A program made the position numbers and the translations under genes. Of a stretch of DNA of 64,000 nt, positions 17,260 through 29,694 are shown piece after piece (position 1 is the stretch's first letter; every line of letters begins with the position of its first letter). The DNA is taken from contig JARGFU010000009.1 in assembly GCA_029210625.1 (NCBI GenBank), positions 124,001 to 188,000 on the forward strand, given 5' to 3'. Under the pieces are notes generated by a model. That model had not been told where the DNA came from, made no database searches, and saw only the letters and a list, made by a program, of their open reading frames with translations. The stretch comes from Deltaproteobacteria bacterium. GTDB taxonomy: Bacteria > Myxococcota > Myxococcia > SLRQ01.

Positions 17260-18644
17260 GCGCGCCCTCGGCGACCCTCGCCCGCTTCGGTCGCCTCCTG
17301 CGCCTGGCGGGCCTCCCGGTGGCCACCAGCGAGCTCCTCGACGCGGTCACCGCGCTCCTGGCCCTCGATCCCGGTGACCGCCCGGCGGTGGAGGCCGGGC
17401 TGGAGGCCGCGCTGGTCCGCAGCCGCCACGACCTGCCCATCTTCCGGGCGCTCTTCCAGCTCTCCTTCCTGGGGGCGGGCGAGACGCCCGGATCGGCCGC
17501 CGACGACCCCGAGGCCGATCCCACCGGCGAGCTCGCCGCCTTCCTGGCCCAGGCAGGCGGCGGCGCGGGGCTCTCGCCCTGGGGCCAGGCGCTCCTCTCC
17601 GGGCGCGACGATCTGCTGGGTCTGGAGGCCCGGCGGCTGGCCCTCCAGGACGGCCTCGCTGGCCTGGAGAGCCCCCTGCAGCGGGGCCTCTACGGGGTGC
17701 GGCTCTGGGACGAGGCGATGGCCTCGGGTCTGTCCGCCGATCTGGCGCACCTGGAGGCGGTCTGGGACGCGCTCCCCGAGGCGCGCCGGGCGGCCCTGGG
17801 GGAGGCCCTGGCCCGCCGCCTGGGCCGCCTGCGCCGCTTCCTGGGGGGCGAGGTCGAGGCCAACCTCGAGGCCCGCCGCCTGGCGCGCGGGCAGGGCGGG
17901 GGAGGGGCCCTGGACGACCGCCCCCTCACGGCGCTCTCCCCCTCGGAGATCGCCCGGATGACCCACCTCGTGCGCCGCCTGGCGCAGCTGATCCGGGACC
18001 GCATGAGCCGGCAGCAGCGGGTGCGGCGCCGCGGGCGCTTCGACGTCCAGCGCACCATGCGCGCCTCCCTGCGCTACGGGGGCACGCCGGCCGAGCCCAT
18101 CTTCCGCCGCCGGCGGCCGCACCGGCCGCGGGTGGTGCTGCTGACCGACGTCTCCGACAGCGTGCGCAACGTCTCGCGCTTCTTTCTCCACTTCGTCACC
18201 ACCCTGCAGCAGACGGTGCTCTCCGCCCGCTGCTTCCTCTTCGTCAGCGACGTGGGAGAGGCGACCTCGCTCTTCCAGGACGCCCGGGTCGAGGAGGCGG
18301 TCGACCGGGCCTTCGCGGGGCAGGTGGTGAACCTCCACGCCAACTCCAACTACGGCCGGGCCTTCGCCAGCTTCGTCGACCACCACCTGCCCTCGCTCCA
18401 CCCCCGGAGCACGGTGATCGTGATCGGCGACGGCCGGAACAACTACAACCCCCACCGGGTGGACGCCCTCCAGCGCATCCGGCACCGGGTGCGGCGCCTG
18501 ATCTGGCTCTGCCCCGAGCCGCGGATGGCCTGGGGCTTCGGGGACTCCGAGATGGGCCGCTACGCCCGGGTCTGCGACCAGGTGGAGGTGATCCGCTCCT
18601 TCGCCGATCTCCGACGCTTGGTCGAGTCGGTCCCGGCCTGGTAA
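17256..18644 (+). CDS. CoxE-like VWA domain protein
   Basis: This 462-residue protein starts at a TTG that overlaps the PilZ stop (TTGA). The N-terminal 250 residues are helical and Ala/Leu/Arg-rich. The C-terminal half holds a von Willebrand factor A-like fold with the MIDAS motif D-V-S-D-S in V-V-L-L-T-D-V-S-D-S-V, and N-S-N-Y-G-R-A-F and V-I-G-D-G-R-N-N-Y-N-P elements typical of the CoxE/DUF58-related VWA family (PF05762). Such proteins usually work with a MoxR-type AAA ATPase, which is absent here. Translational coupling to the PilZ gene hints at c-di-GMP-linked control (inference). Confidence 0.85.
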   Translation: MSAPSATLARFGRLLRLAGLPVATSELLDAVTALLALDPGDRPAVEAGLEAALVRSRHDLPIFRALFQLSFLGAGETPGSAADDPEADPTGELAAFLAQAGGGAGLSPWGQALLSGRDDLLGLEARRLALQDGLAGLESPLQRGLYGVRLWDEAMASGLSADLAHLEAVWDALPEARRAALGEALARRLGRLRRFLGGEVEANLEARRLARGQGGGGALDDRPLTALSPSEIARMTHLVRRLAQLIRDRMSRQQRVRRRGRFDVQRTMRASLRYGGTPAEPIFRRRRPHRPRVVLLTDVSDSVRNVSRFFLHFVTTLQQTVLSARCFLFVSDVGEATSLFQDARVEEAVDRAFAGQVVNLHANSNYGRAFASFVDHHLPSLHPRSTVIVIGDGRNNYNPHRVDALQRIRHRVRRLIWLCPEPRMAWGFGDSEMGRYARVCDQVEVIRSFADLRRLVESVPAW

Positions 18645-18657
18645 GAGGCCCCCCGCG

Positions 18658-20046
18658 ATGTCCGACACCACACGAGACCAGCCGGCCCGGGGGGTCTACC
18701 TCCACACCTTCGGCTGCCAGATGAACGTCTACGACGCCAACCGCATCCTCGAGCGGCTGGCCGAGGATGGCTACCACCGGGTCGAGACCCCCGAGGAGGC
18801 CGAGCTGGTGCTGCTGAACACCTGCTCGGTGCGGGAGAAGGCCGAGCAGAAGCTGCTCTCCTCCCTCGGGCGGCTGGCCCTGCTCAAGCAGGCCCGCCCC
18901 GAGCTGCTGGTGGCGGTCTCCGGCTGCGTCGCCCAGCAGGAGCGTGAGCGCCTGCTGAAGAAGGCGAAGGTGGTCGACCTCGTCTTCGGGCCCGACGCCG
19001 TCCCGCGGGTGCGGGAGCTGGTGCGGCGCAGCCGGGAGGAGAAGGGCAAGATCGTCGACGCGCGCTTCACCGAGCCGAGCAAGTACGCCTTCCCCCGGGC
19101 GATGCCCGCGGCCGGCGCCGAGCAGGGGGTGACCGCCTTCGTCACGATCCAGAAGGGCTGCGACAAGGTCTGCACCTACTGCATCGTGCCCTTCACCCGG
19201 GGCCGCGAGGTCTCCCGCCCCCGGGAGGAGATCCTCGAGGAGGCGCGGGCCTTCCTCGCCACCGGCGTGCGGGAGCTGACCCTCATCGGCCAGAACGTGA
19301 ACTGCTACCACGGCGGCTCCACCTTCGCGGAGCTGCTGCGCGCGGTCGCCGAGCTGCCCGGGCTGGCCCGGCTGCGCTACACCACGAGCTACCCCGGGGA
19401 GATGGGCGACGACGTCTTCGCCGCGCACCGGGATCTGCCGGTCCTCTGCCGCCACCTCCACCTGCCGGTGCAGAGCGGCTCCGATCGCATCCTGGAGCTC
19501 ATGCGCCGCGAGCACAGCGCCGCCGAGTACCGGGAGAAGGTCGCCCGGCTGAGGGCGCTGGTCCCGGGGATCGCCATCACCACCGACATCCTGGTGGGCT
19601 TCCCCGGGGAGAGCGACGAGGACTTCGAGGCGACGATGGCCCTGATCGAGGAGCTGCGCTTCGACAACCTCTACTCCTTCGTCTACTCGGAGCGCCCCGG
19701 CACCTGGACCGCCCGCAACGGCGCGAGCCTGGGTGAGGTCCCCCAGGCGGTGAAGGTCGAGCGCCTCGAGCGGGTGCAGGCCCGCCAGCGCGAGATCAGC
19801 CTGGAGAAGACCAGCGCCTTCGTGGGCCAGACCCTCGAGATCCTGGTGGAGGGACCCTCCCGCAAGGATCCGGCGGTGCGGGCCGGCCACGCCTCGGAGG
19901 GCTGGACGGTGCACTTCCCGGGCACGGAGGCCGAGGCGCCGGTGGGCAGCTTCGCCCGGGTCCGGATCGACTCCGCCAGCCACTTCGGCCTGCGGGGAGA
20001 GCTGGTCTCGGTCGCCTCCGAGCCCGACCGGGGGCCGGGCAGTTGA
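18658..20046 (+). CDS. miaB: tRNA-2-methylthio-N6-dimethylallyladenosine synthase MiaB
   Basis: The 462-residue methylthiotransferase has the N-terminal UPF0004 domain with three cluster cysteines (F-G-C-Q-M-N-V-Y, L-N-T-C-S-V-R-E-K-A, V-S-G-C-V-A-Q). The radical SAM motif is C-D-K-V-C-T-Y-C-I-V-P-F-T-R-G-x-E, and a TRAM domain occupies about the last 70 residues. The Q-M-N and S-V-R-E-K-A variants point to MiaB rather than MtaB or RimO. It adds the methylthio group to i6A37 of tRNAs reading UNN codons. The gene lies 13 bp after the VWA gene and overlaps the VanZ gene by 4 bp. Confidence 0.95.
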   Translation: MSDTTRDQPARGVYLHTFGCQMNVYDANRILERLAEDGYHRVETPEEAELVLLNTCSVREKAEQKLLSSLGRLALLKQARPELLVAVSGCVAQQERERLLKKAKVVDLVFGPDAVPRVRELVRRSREEKGKIVDARFTEPSKYAFPRAMPAAGAEQGVTAFVTIQKGCDKVCTYCIVPFTRGREVSRPREEILEEARAFLATGVRELTLIGQNVNCYHGGSTFAELLRAVAELPGLARLRYTTSYPGEMGDDVFAAHRDLPVLCRHLHLPVQSGSDRILELMRREHSAAEYREKVARLRALVPGIAITTDILVGFPGESDEDFEATMALIEELRFDNLYSFVYSERPGTWTARNGASLGEVPQAVKVERLERVQARQREISLEKTSAFVGQTLEILVEGPSRKDPAVRAGHASEGWTVHFPGTEAEAPVGSFARVRIDSASHFGLRGELVSVASEPDRGPGS

Positions 20047-20417
20047 GGGGCCGGGGATGGCGCTGGCTGCCAGCCCTGGCCCACGCCGCGCTGATCTTCT
20101 ACCTCTCCCACCAGCCGCAGTGGCCCTTCGCCCCGCCGCAGATCCTGGGGGTGGACAAGCTCCTCCACCTGGCGGCCTTCGCGGCCCTGGCCGCGCTGAT
20201 CCTCTTCGCCCTGGGCGAGCAGGGCGCGACCCCGGGGGGCCGGGCGCTGGTGGCCGTCCTGGGCGTCGGCTGGGGCGTCCTGGACGAGCTGCACCAGGCC
20301 TTCGTCCCCGGGCGCTTCGCCGACCCCTGGGACGCGCTGGCGGACGCGCTGGGCGTGCTGCTGGTCCTGGCAGTTCACTTCGCCTGGTCGCGGGGGCGTG
20401 CTAGAACCACCGGCTAG
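20043..20417 (+). CDS. VanZ-like family membrane protein
   Basis: This 124-residue protein has about four hydrophobic segments and the VanZ-family pattern S-H-Q...D-K-L-L-H-L-x-A-F-x-A-L-A-A-L...D-E-L-H-Q-A-F-V-P-G-R-x-x-x-x-x-D-A-L-A-D-x-L-G. The start is a TTG overlapping the miaB stop (TTGA). The biochemical role of VanZ-like proteins is poorly defined; VanZ itself gives low-level teicoplanin resistance, and cell-envelope roles are assumed. A housekeeping role alongside miaB is more likely here than resistance. Confidence 0.85.
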   Translation: MRGRGWRWLPALAHAALIFYLSHQPQWPFAPPQILGVDKLLHLAAFAALAALILFALGEQGATPGGRALVAVLGVGWGVLDELHQAFVPGRFADPWDALADALGVLLVLAVHFAWSRGRARTTG

Positions 20418-20425
20418 AGGCCGGG

Positions 20426-20890
20426 ATGGAAGCGATCCAGACACTACGCGGTTGCGGGCTGCTCAAGTCGTTCACGGACGTGGGCGTGAAGATCCTCGCG
20501 TCCATCGCCCAGCCCCGGACCTTCGGCCCCGGTGAGGCGATCTTCCGCCAGGGTGAAGACTCCGACGCCATGTGGGTGATCGGCGCGGGGCAGGCCTCGA
20601 TCATCCTCGAGCGCGAGGAGGGGGAGCCCCAGGAGATCGGTCAGGTGGGCCCGGGCGACGTGATCGGTGAGCTCGCCCTGATCGCCGGCGGCAAGCGGAT
20701 GGTCAGCGTGATCACCGACGGGCCCCTCCAGGCCGTGCGGATCACCCGCCTCGAGCTCAACGGGCTCCAGCGCAAGAAGCCGCAGGCCTGCCTCAAGCTG
20801 CTGATGGTGATCTCGAAGCAGCTGGGCAAGCGGGTCGCGGAGGACGGCGAGATCTTTCGCCGGATCATCACCGCCGCGCTGCCCGACTAG
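20426..20890 (+). CDS. Stand-alone cyclic nucleotide-binding domain protein
   Basis: The 154-residue protein is essentially one CNMP-binding (cNBD) beta-roll. F-G-P-G-E-A-I-F-R-Q-G-E-D-S-D-A-M-W-V-I is the first hairpin, and G-D-V-I-G-E-L-A-L-I-A-G-G-K-R is the phosphate-binding cassette (G-E-L-A-L with a following Arg), then a C-terminal helix. There is no helix-turn-helix or kinase domain, so it is not a CRP-type regulator. Proteins like this act as a trans-acting regulatory subunit. The gene starts 8 bp after the VanZ gene. Confidence 0.82.
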   Translation: MEAIQTLRGCGLLKSFTDVGVKILASIAQPRTFGPGEAIFRQGEDSDAMWVIGAGQASIILEREEGEPQEIGQVGPGDVIGELALIAGGKRMVSVITDGPLQAVRITRLELNGLQRKKPQACLKLLMVISKQLGKRVAEDGEIFRRIITAALPD

Positions 20891-20916
20891 CGGAAGAGCC
20901 CGCGCGCGTGGGCGGC

Positions 20917-23295
20917 CTAGGCCTTGCCCACCATTCGCTTGAAGAAGGAGAGCAGCCTCCCACTCGTCGAGGGGAGGGCGTCGGTGGCGCGCTGCTCGGC
21001 CTCCCTCGAGGCGCCGACGTCCGCCTTGAGCCTGTTGCGGATCTCCTCGGGGGTGCCGCGGGTGGCCAGCTGGGTGGCGATCTCCTGACCGGTGGCGATG
21101 TTCCGGGCGCTCACCGAGAGGACGCAGTCGGGGCCCAGCTCGAAGGTCACCGCCACCCGGACCTGGCCGGCGGGCAGCTTGGGCAGGCCATCGAGGCGCG
21201 CCGTCCCCAGGAACTCGTTGCCCGCGATGTGCTCGTCCTCTCCCTGGAAGACCGAGATCTCGAGGCGGGTCTGGTCGTTGCGGGTGGTGGCGAGGCTGTA
21301 GGTCTTGCGCACCGGCAGCGGCGTGTTGCGCTCGATGATCCGGTGGAAGCGTCCCCCGGGGAGGCCCACGCCCAGGGTCATGGAGAGCACGTCGACCAGG
21401 ACCACGCTGTCGACCTTCCCCAGCGAGGCCGCCAGGAGGGCGGCGCCCAGCCCCACCGCCTCGTCGGGATGCACGCCAGGGTGGGGCGGCTTGCCGAAGA
21501 AGAGGGCGAGCTTCTCCCGCACCAGCGGCGAGCGGCTCTGGCCGCCGACGAGGATCACGTCGTCGATGCCGTCGGGCCTCATCCCGGCGTCGAGGAGCAC
21601 GTCCCGCACCACGTCCAGGGTGCGCTCGACGAGCCCCTCGTGCAGCTCGTCGAGGGTCTCCCGATCGAGGGTGGTCTTCAGGTCGTGGGGGACCCCGTCG
21701 GCGTCCACCACGAGGTAGGGCACGTGGATCTCGTGCGACCTGCTCTCGGAGAGGGCGACCTTGGCGGCCTCGGCGGCGTCGGCTACCCGGGAGAGGGCCA
21801 CCCGATCTCCCTGGAAGGGCATGCCCTCGTTGTTCTCGAAGACCCCGAGGAGGTAGTCGACCACGCAGTTGTCGAAGTCGGCGCCGCCCAGGAAGGTGTC
21901 ACCGCCGGTGGCCAGCACCTCGAAGACGTTGTCCGAGATCTTCATCACGGTGGCGTCGAAGGTGCCGCCGCCCAGATCGTAGATCAGCACCGTGCGGTTC
22001 AGCTCACGGTTGAGGCCGTAGGCGAGGGCCGCCGCAGTGGGCTCGTTGAGCATCCGCTCGACCTTCAGGCCGCAGAGCTGCCCCGCCATCCGCACCGCCT
22101 GGCGCTGCGCGTCGGAGTAGTAGGCGGGCACGGTCACCACGGCCCGGTGCACCTCCTGACTCAGGTGCTCCTGGGCCATCTGCTTGGCCTCGCGCAGGAT
22201 CAGGCCCTGCACCTCCTCCAGGGAGAGGATGTGGTCACCGAGCTGGACGGCGGCCCGCCCGATCCGATCGGCGCAGATGGGGTAGTGGAAGTGGCTCGCC
22301 ACCTCTCGCACCACCGGGCTCTCGAAGTTCCGGCCCACCAGCCGCTTCGCTCCGTAGACCGTGCGGATCGGGTTGATGAGCATCTGCCCCTTGGCGGGGT
22401 GGCCGACCAGGAGGCGGTCGTTCTTCGCCAGGGCGATCACCGAGGGGATGGTGTTGTAGCCCTGCTTGCTCTGGATCACCCGGGGGCGGCCCTCCTCGAA
22501 GACGGCCACGCAGGAGTTCGTGGTGCCCAGATCGATCCCGATGACCGGCCCGATCTCGGGGATGGTCTCGGGAGCCTCGAGGAAGACCACCGGCGGGGGC
22601 GCGTGGGGATCGACGACCTCGTCGACGTCGATGTCCAGCGCGTCGTCCTCGTCATCGGAGAGGTCCACGTCGATGTCGAGCTCGAGATCCGGCTCCGAGA
22701 GCGGCTGGGCCGGCGCAGGGGGCGGATCCATCGGCGCGGGGACCGGCGAGCGGGGCTCGGGAGGGGTGGCGTCGTGCACCTCGTCGTCGTCGAAGTCGAG
22801 GACGACCTCTTGCTCCTCCAGGGGCTGCGGCTCGGCGGGGGCGAGGTCACCGAGCTGCGCTGCGAGGGCCTCGGTGGTCGTGTCCACCATCGACCGGCTC
22901 GCGGGGGGAGGGGCCTCCTGGCCCGGGCCCGGCTCCACGGTGCCGGGCTCGCGCGCACCCCGGAGGGCGAGCATCCGCTCGACGAGGGTCTGGGAGTGGG
23001 GGTCGAGGACGGTGAAGGTGATACCCATTCCGGAGGGCCCTTCGACCCCCTCGGGGCGGACCCAGGCCACGGTGCCCGAGCCCCGCAGGACGGGGAGCCC
23101 ACCGGCGATGTGCACCTCGAAGCGAACCTCGGTGCCCACCGGCTGCGGAGAGCGCGACTGCACGAACATCCCGCCGGGTGAGAGGTTCACCGCGAAGCGC
23201 TCGATGAACTCGTCGATATTGCCGTGTTTGAGTCGGACCACCAGCCCCACGGCGACCCGATCCCCCGATCTTCTCTCTCCGTTTCCGTCTGACAT
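20917..23295 (-). CDS. PilZ-Hsp70 fusion protein (c-di-GMP-type sensor on a DnaK-like chaperone)
   Basis: The 792-residue protein begins with a PilZ domain (about 9-112) carrying the full motif R-S-G-D-R (9-13) and N-L-S-P-G-G (37-42). A linker rich in Asp, Glu and Pro (about 113-250) contains D-F-D-D-D-E and D-I-D-V-D-L-S-D-D-E-D-D. An Hsp70 nucleotide-binding domain starts at G-I-D-L-G-T-T-N (253-260), with V-P-A-Y-Y-S-D-A-Q-R, N-E-P-T-A-A-A-L-A-Y-G and D-L-G-G-G-T-F-D. A beta-type substrate-binding domain follows, and the alpha lid is short. It is far from the usual dnaK-dnaJ-grpE context and is divergent from an MshEN-domain gene 95 bp away. Regulation of chaperone activity by c-di-GMP is inference, but the domain order is directly visible. 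Confidence 0.92.
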   Translation of the reverse strand: MSDGNGERRSGDRVAVGLVVRLKHGNIDEFIERFAVNLSPGGMFVQSRSPQPVGTEVRFEVHIAGGLPVLRGSGTVAWVRPEGVEGPSGMGITFTVLDPHSQTLVERMLALRGAREPGTVEPGPGQEAPPPASRSMVDTTTEALAAQLGDLAPAEPQPLEEQEVVLDFDDDEVHDATPPEPRSPVPAPMDPPPAPAQPLSEPDLELDIDVDLSDDEDDALDIDVDEVVDPHAPPPVVFLEAPETIPEIGPVIGIDLGTTNSCVAVFEEGRPRVIQSKQGYNTIPSVIALAKNDRLLVGHPAKGQMLINPIRTVYGAKRLVGRNFESPVVREVASHFHYPICADRIGRAAVQLGDHILSLEEVQGLILREAKQMAQEHLSQEVHRAVVTVPAYYSDAQRQAVRMAGQLCGLKVERMLNEPTAAALAYGLNRELNRTVLIYDLGGGTFDATVMKISDNVFEVLATGGDTFLGGADFDNCVVDYLLGVFENNEGMPFQGDRVALSRVADAAEAAKVALSESRSHEIHVPYLVVDADGVPHDLKTTLDRETLDELHEGLVERTLDVVRDVLLDAGMRPDGIDDVILVGGQSRSPLVREKLALFFGKPPHPGVHPDEAVGLGAALLAASLGKVDSVVLVDVLSMTLGVGLPGGRFHRIIERNTPLPVRKTYSLATTRNDQTRLEISVFQGEDEHIAGNEFLGTARLDGLPKLPAGQVRVAVTFELGPDCVLSVSARNIATGQEIATQLATRGTPEEIRNRLKADVGASREAEQRATDALPSTSGRLLSFFKRMVGKA

Positions 23296-23377
23296 GGGTG
23301 GGCCCAGTATCGTCCAAACCCCTGCAAAAAGGCACGGAATTCCAGGCCCGCTGGGCAGGAGCGGTCGAGTCGGATAG

Positions 23378-27057
<3,680 letters not shown>

Positions 27058-27215
27058 CGCCCCAAGGGGTATTGCATGCCCGAGACGGTGTCAAATCGGC
27101 TGGCCTTGCCGGCGCGCGCGTTCGCGTGCTACCGCCAGCGCCGCGAGCCAGCCCGCAGGAGGGTGATCGTGGCTCGCGCTTCCTCCTGGCCACCGCCACG
27201 AACGCGAGAAGGACC

Positions 27216-28772
27216 GTGAAAGAGCGCATCCTCATCCTCGACTTCGGCTCGCAGTACACCCAGCTCATCGCCCGCAAGGTCCGGGAGGCCGGGATCTACG
27301 GGGAGATCCATCCCTTCCACCTGGACGCCGACGCGCTGCGCGCCTTCGACGCGAAGGGGATCATCCTCTCCGGGGGGCCCTCCTCGGTGACGGACGAGAA
27401 GGCGCCGATGCCGGATCCGGTGGTCTTCCAACTCGGGGTGCCGGTCCTCGGCATCTGCTACGGGCTCCAGGTGATGACCCACCTCCTCGGCGGGCAGGTC
27501 GCCCGCTCGGACCACCGAGAGTACGGCCCCGCGCGCATCACCATCGAGCGCAGCGAGGACCTCTTCGCCGCCTTCGCCGGCGACCCCTCGGCCGAGGTCT
27601 GGATGAGCCACGGCGACCGGGTGGAGGCGCTCCCCGAGGGCTTCGAGCCCGTCGCCCACAGCGAGGGCTCTCCCTTCGCCGCGATCGCCCACCGGGAGCG
27701 GCGCCTCTTCGGGGTGCAGTTCCACCCCGAGGTGCACCACACCCCCCGGGGCAAGGAGATCCTCTCGGCCTTCCTGAAGGAGACCTGCGGCTGCTCGGGG
27801 GAGTGGTCGATGGAGTCCTTCCTCGAGGAGGCCGTGGCCCGGGTGAAGGCCCAGGTCGGCGATCAGGGCCGGGTGGTCTGCGGGCTCTCCGGGGGGGTCG
27901 ACTCCTCGGTGGTCGCGGCGCTCCTCGACCGGGCGATCGGCAAGCGCCTGACCTGCATCTTCGTGGACAACGGCCTGATGCGGCACGAGGAGGCCCGGGA
28001 GGTCGCCGAGGCCTTCGAGGGCCGCTTCTCCCGGCCCATCGTCCAGGTGGACGCCTCCGACCGCTTCCTCACGGCCCTGGCCGGGGTCGACGATCCCGAG
28101 CAGAAGCGGAAGATCATCGGCCGCACCTTCATCGAGGTCTTCGAGGAGGCCGCCGAGCTCGAGTCGCAGGTCCACGGGAAGGCCGACTTCCTGGCCCAGG
28201 GGACCCTCTATCCGGACGTCATCGAGTCCGTCTCGGTGCGGGGCCCCAGCGTCACCATCAAGACCCACCACAACGTGGGCGGGCTGCCCGAGGTCATGAA
28301 GCTCGGCCTGGTCGAGCCCCTCCGGGAGCTCTTCAAGGATGAGGTGAGGGTTCTTGGCAAAGTCCTTGGCCTGCCTGACTTTTTGCTGGGCCGCTGGCCC
28401 TTCCCGGGGCCGGGCCTGGCGGTGCGGATCCTCGGCGAGATCACCCGGGAGAGGCTCGAGGTCCTGCGCAAGGCCGACGTGATCTTCCAGGAGGAGATCC
28501 GGAAGGCGGACCTCTACGACGAGATCTGGCAGGGCTTCGCCGTGCTCCTGCCGGTGAAGTCGGTCGGCGTGATGGGAGACGAGCGCACCTACGAGAACAC
28601 CTGCGCGCTGCGGGCGGTGACCTCGGTGGACGGGATGACCGCCGACTGGGCCCGGTTGCCGCACGAGGTCCTGGCCCGGATCTCCACCCGGATCATCAAC
28701 GAGGTGCGGGGGATCAACCGGGTCGCCTACGACATCTCCTCCAAGCCGCCCTCGACCATCGAGTGGGAGTAG
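27216..28772 (+). CDS. guaA: GMP synthase (glutamine-hydrolysing) GuaA
   Basis: The 518-residue enzyme has an N-terminal class I glutamine amidotransferase ([11 protein letters not shown], nucleophile Cys81 in G-I-C-Y-G-L-Q, F-H-P-E-V-H). An ATP-pyrophosphatase domain follows with the P-loop S-G-G-V-D-S-S-V, and then the C-terminal dimerisation domain with [10 protein letters not shown]. It aminates XMP to GMP. The GTG at 27216 follows a GAGAAGG Shine-Dalgarno and matches the family N-terminus; the longer open frame upstream is antisense to the lipoprotein gene. A short patch at about 28337-28390 uses AT-richer codons than its surroundings and reads G-R-W-P-F-P-G-P-G where most GuaA have R-[HQ]-P-F-P-G-P-G. 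Confidence 0.96.
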   Translation: MKERILILDFGSQYTQLIARKVREAGIYGEIHPFHLDADALRAFDAKGIILSGGPSSVTDEKAPMPDPVVFQLGVPVLGICYGLQVMTHLLGGQVARSDHREYGPARITIERSEDLFAAFAGDPSAEVWMSHGDRVEALPEGFEPVAHSEGSPFAAIAHRERRLFGVQFHPEVHHTPRGKEILSAFLKETCGCSGEWSMESFLEEAVARVKAQVGDQGRVVCGLSGGVDSSVVAALLDRAIGKRLTCIFVDNGLMRHEEAREVAEAFEGRFSRPIVQVDASDRFLTALAGVDDPEQKRKIIGRTFIEVFEEAAELESQVHGKADFLAQGTLYPDVIESVSVRGPSVTIKTHHNVGGLPEVMKLGLVEPLRELFKDEVRVLGKVLGLPDFLLGRWPFPGPGLAVRILGEITRERLEVLRKADVIFQEEIRKADLYDEIWQGFAVLLPVKSVGVMGDERTYENTCALRAVTSVDGMTADWARLPHEVLARISTRIINEVRGINRVAYDISSKPPSTIEWE

Positions 28773-28840
28773 GGGCCGCCCGGAGCCCGGCCCGAGAGCA
28801 GGAAAGCCGCTCGTTCAGCGCCTCATAGCGACTCCCGGGC

Positions 28841-28864
28841 GAAGTTTACATAATGTATCTTATC
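28841..28864. repeat. AT-rich element with short palindrome, resembling a second element at 29665
   Basis: GAAGTTTACATAATGTATC (28841-28859) is strikingly AT-rich for this genome. It contains the palindrome TACATAATGTA (28847-28857) and a good -10-like CATAAT (28849-28854). Sixteen of the first 21 positions match the sequence starting at 29665 on the other side of the lipoprotein gene. It may be the promoter of that gene. Confidence 0.4.
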
Positions 28865-29656
28865 AGACCCAAGGTTCGAAACGGCCCCCTGGGGGTGCTC
28901 CGGTCCCGGGGGCCCGAGGGGCTGCCGATCCGACCCCCTGATCGGCCCCGGGAGGTCGGCCCCCGCGGCCGGATCCGGGCTCCTTTCTGGGCCGGTCTGG
29001 GGCTGCTGCTCCTGGCGGGCTGTCCGGCCGGTGATCGCGGCGGGAGCACGGCGGCCACCGGCGCCGGGAGCCAGGCGCAAGCGATCCAGCCCGTGGTCGA
29101 CGCCGGACCACCGGCGCCGCCGCCTTTGCCCTTCGAGATCGAGGACGATCGCCTGGACGTCGTGGCGGCCTGGGCCGTCCTGCCGGCGGAGCGCGGGAGC
29201 GTCGACGGCGGCAGCGGAGACGCCGGCGCCGAGGCGCCCACCGCGGGCCCGATCCTCGAGGAGCTTCCCCGGGAGACCCGGCCCTGGTCCGTGCCCCTGG
29301 ACGGCGCCCTCCGGATCGAGCTCTGGCAGCGCCTCATCGACTTCAGGGTCCGGCTCCTGGACAGCCAGGGGCGCTCCCTGGGCAGCGAGGTCCTGGTCGG
29401 CGAGGTGCCCACTCGCCAGCGCGGCGGCGAGGCCGAGCCCGGAGGCACCTGGATCGAGGTGCGGCCGCGCGGGGGCTTCCCCCCGGCGACCCCCTGCCGG
29501 GTCGTCTTCGACGGTGAGAGCGGCCCCTACGTGCTGGATCTGAAGGGAAAGGCCTTCCAGGACCTCACCCTGGACGTCGTCGGAGACTCCCCGCCGGCCG
29601 AGCTCGAGGCCGGCGACGGCGGCGCCCTCCCCATCGGCAGCGAGGAGCTGCCCTGA
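28853..29656 (+). CDS. Hypothetical lipoprotein
   Basis: This frame has 267 codons from the ATG at 28853, but the real start may be downstream (GTG at 28895, for example) because the first ATG lies inside the AT-rich promoter-like element. The hydrophobic segment and lipobox L-L-L-L-A-G-C lie at about residues 47-57, then comes a low-complexity Ala/Gly/Pro stretch. A later domain of about 130 residues begins around R-P-W-S-V-P-L-D-G-A-L-R-I-E-L and ends with a beta-rich L-D-L-K-G-K-A-F-Q-D-L-T-L-D-V-V. No family recognised. It converges on the Nudix gene. Confidence 0.6.
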   Translation: MYLIRPKVRNGPLGVLRSRGPEGLPIRPPDRPREVGPRGRIRAPFWAGLGLLLLAGCPAGDRGGSTAATGAGSQAQAIQPVVDAGPPAPPPLPFEIEDDRLDVVAAWAVLPAERGSVDGGSGDAGAEAPTAGPILEELPRETRPWSVPLDGALRIELWQRLIDFRVRLLDSQGRSLGSEVLVGEVPTRQRGGEAEPGGTWIEVRPRGGFPPATPCRVVFDGESGPYVLDLKGKAFQDLTLDVVGDSPPAELEAGDGGALPIGSEELP

Positions 29657-29667
29657 GGGATCACGAA

Positions 29668-29694
29668 GTTGACATAACCTATGGTTACGTCAAC
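29668..29694. terminator. Imperfect 12-bp inverted repeat between convergent genes
   Basis: GTTGACATAACC (29668-29679), loop TAT, GGTTACGTCAAC (29683-29694): 11 of 12 positions pair. It lies between the stop of the plus-strand lipoprotein gene and the end of the minus-strand Nudix gene, so it could serve both as a terminator hairpin. It lacks a clear U-run and resembles the 28841 element, so an operator role is also possible. Confidence 0.45.

Noticed and set aside
28870-28900. GGTTCGAAAC resembling a tRNA T-arm
   Set aside because: No acceptor, D or anticodon stems can be folded around it; it is inside a protein-coding frame.
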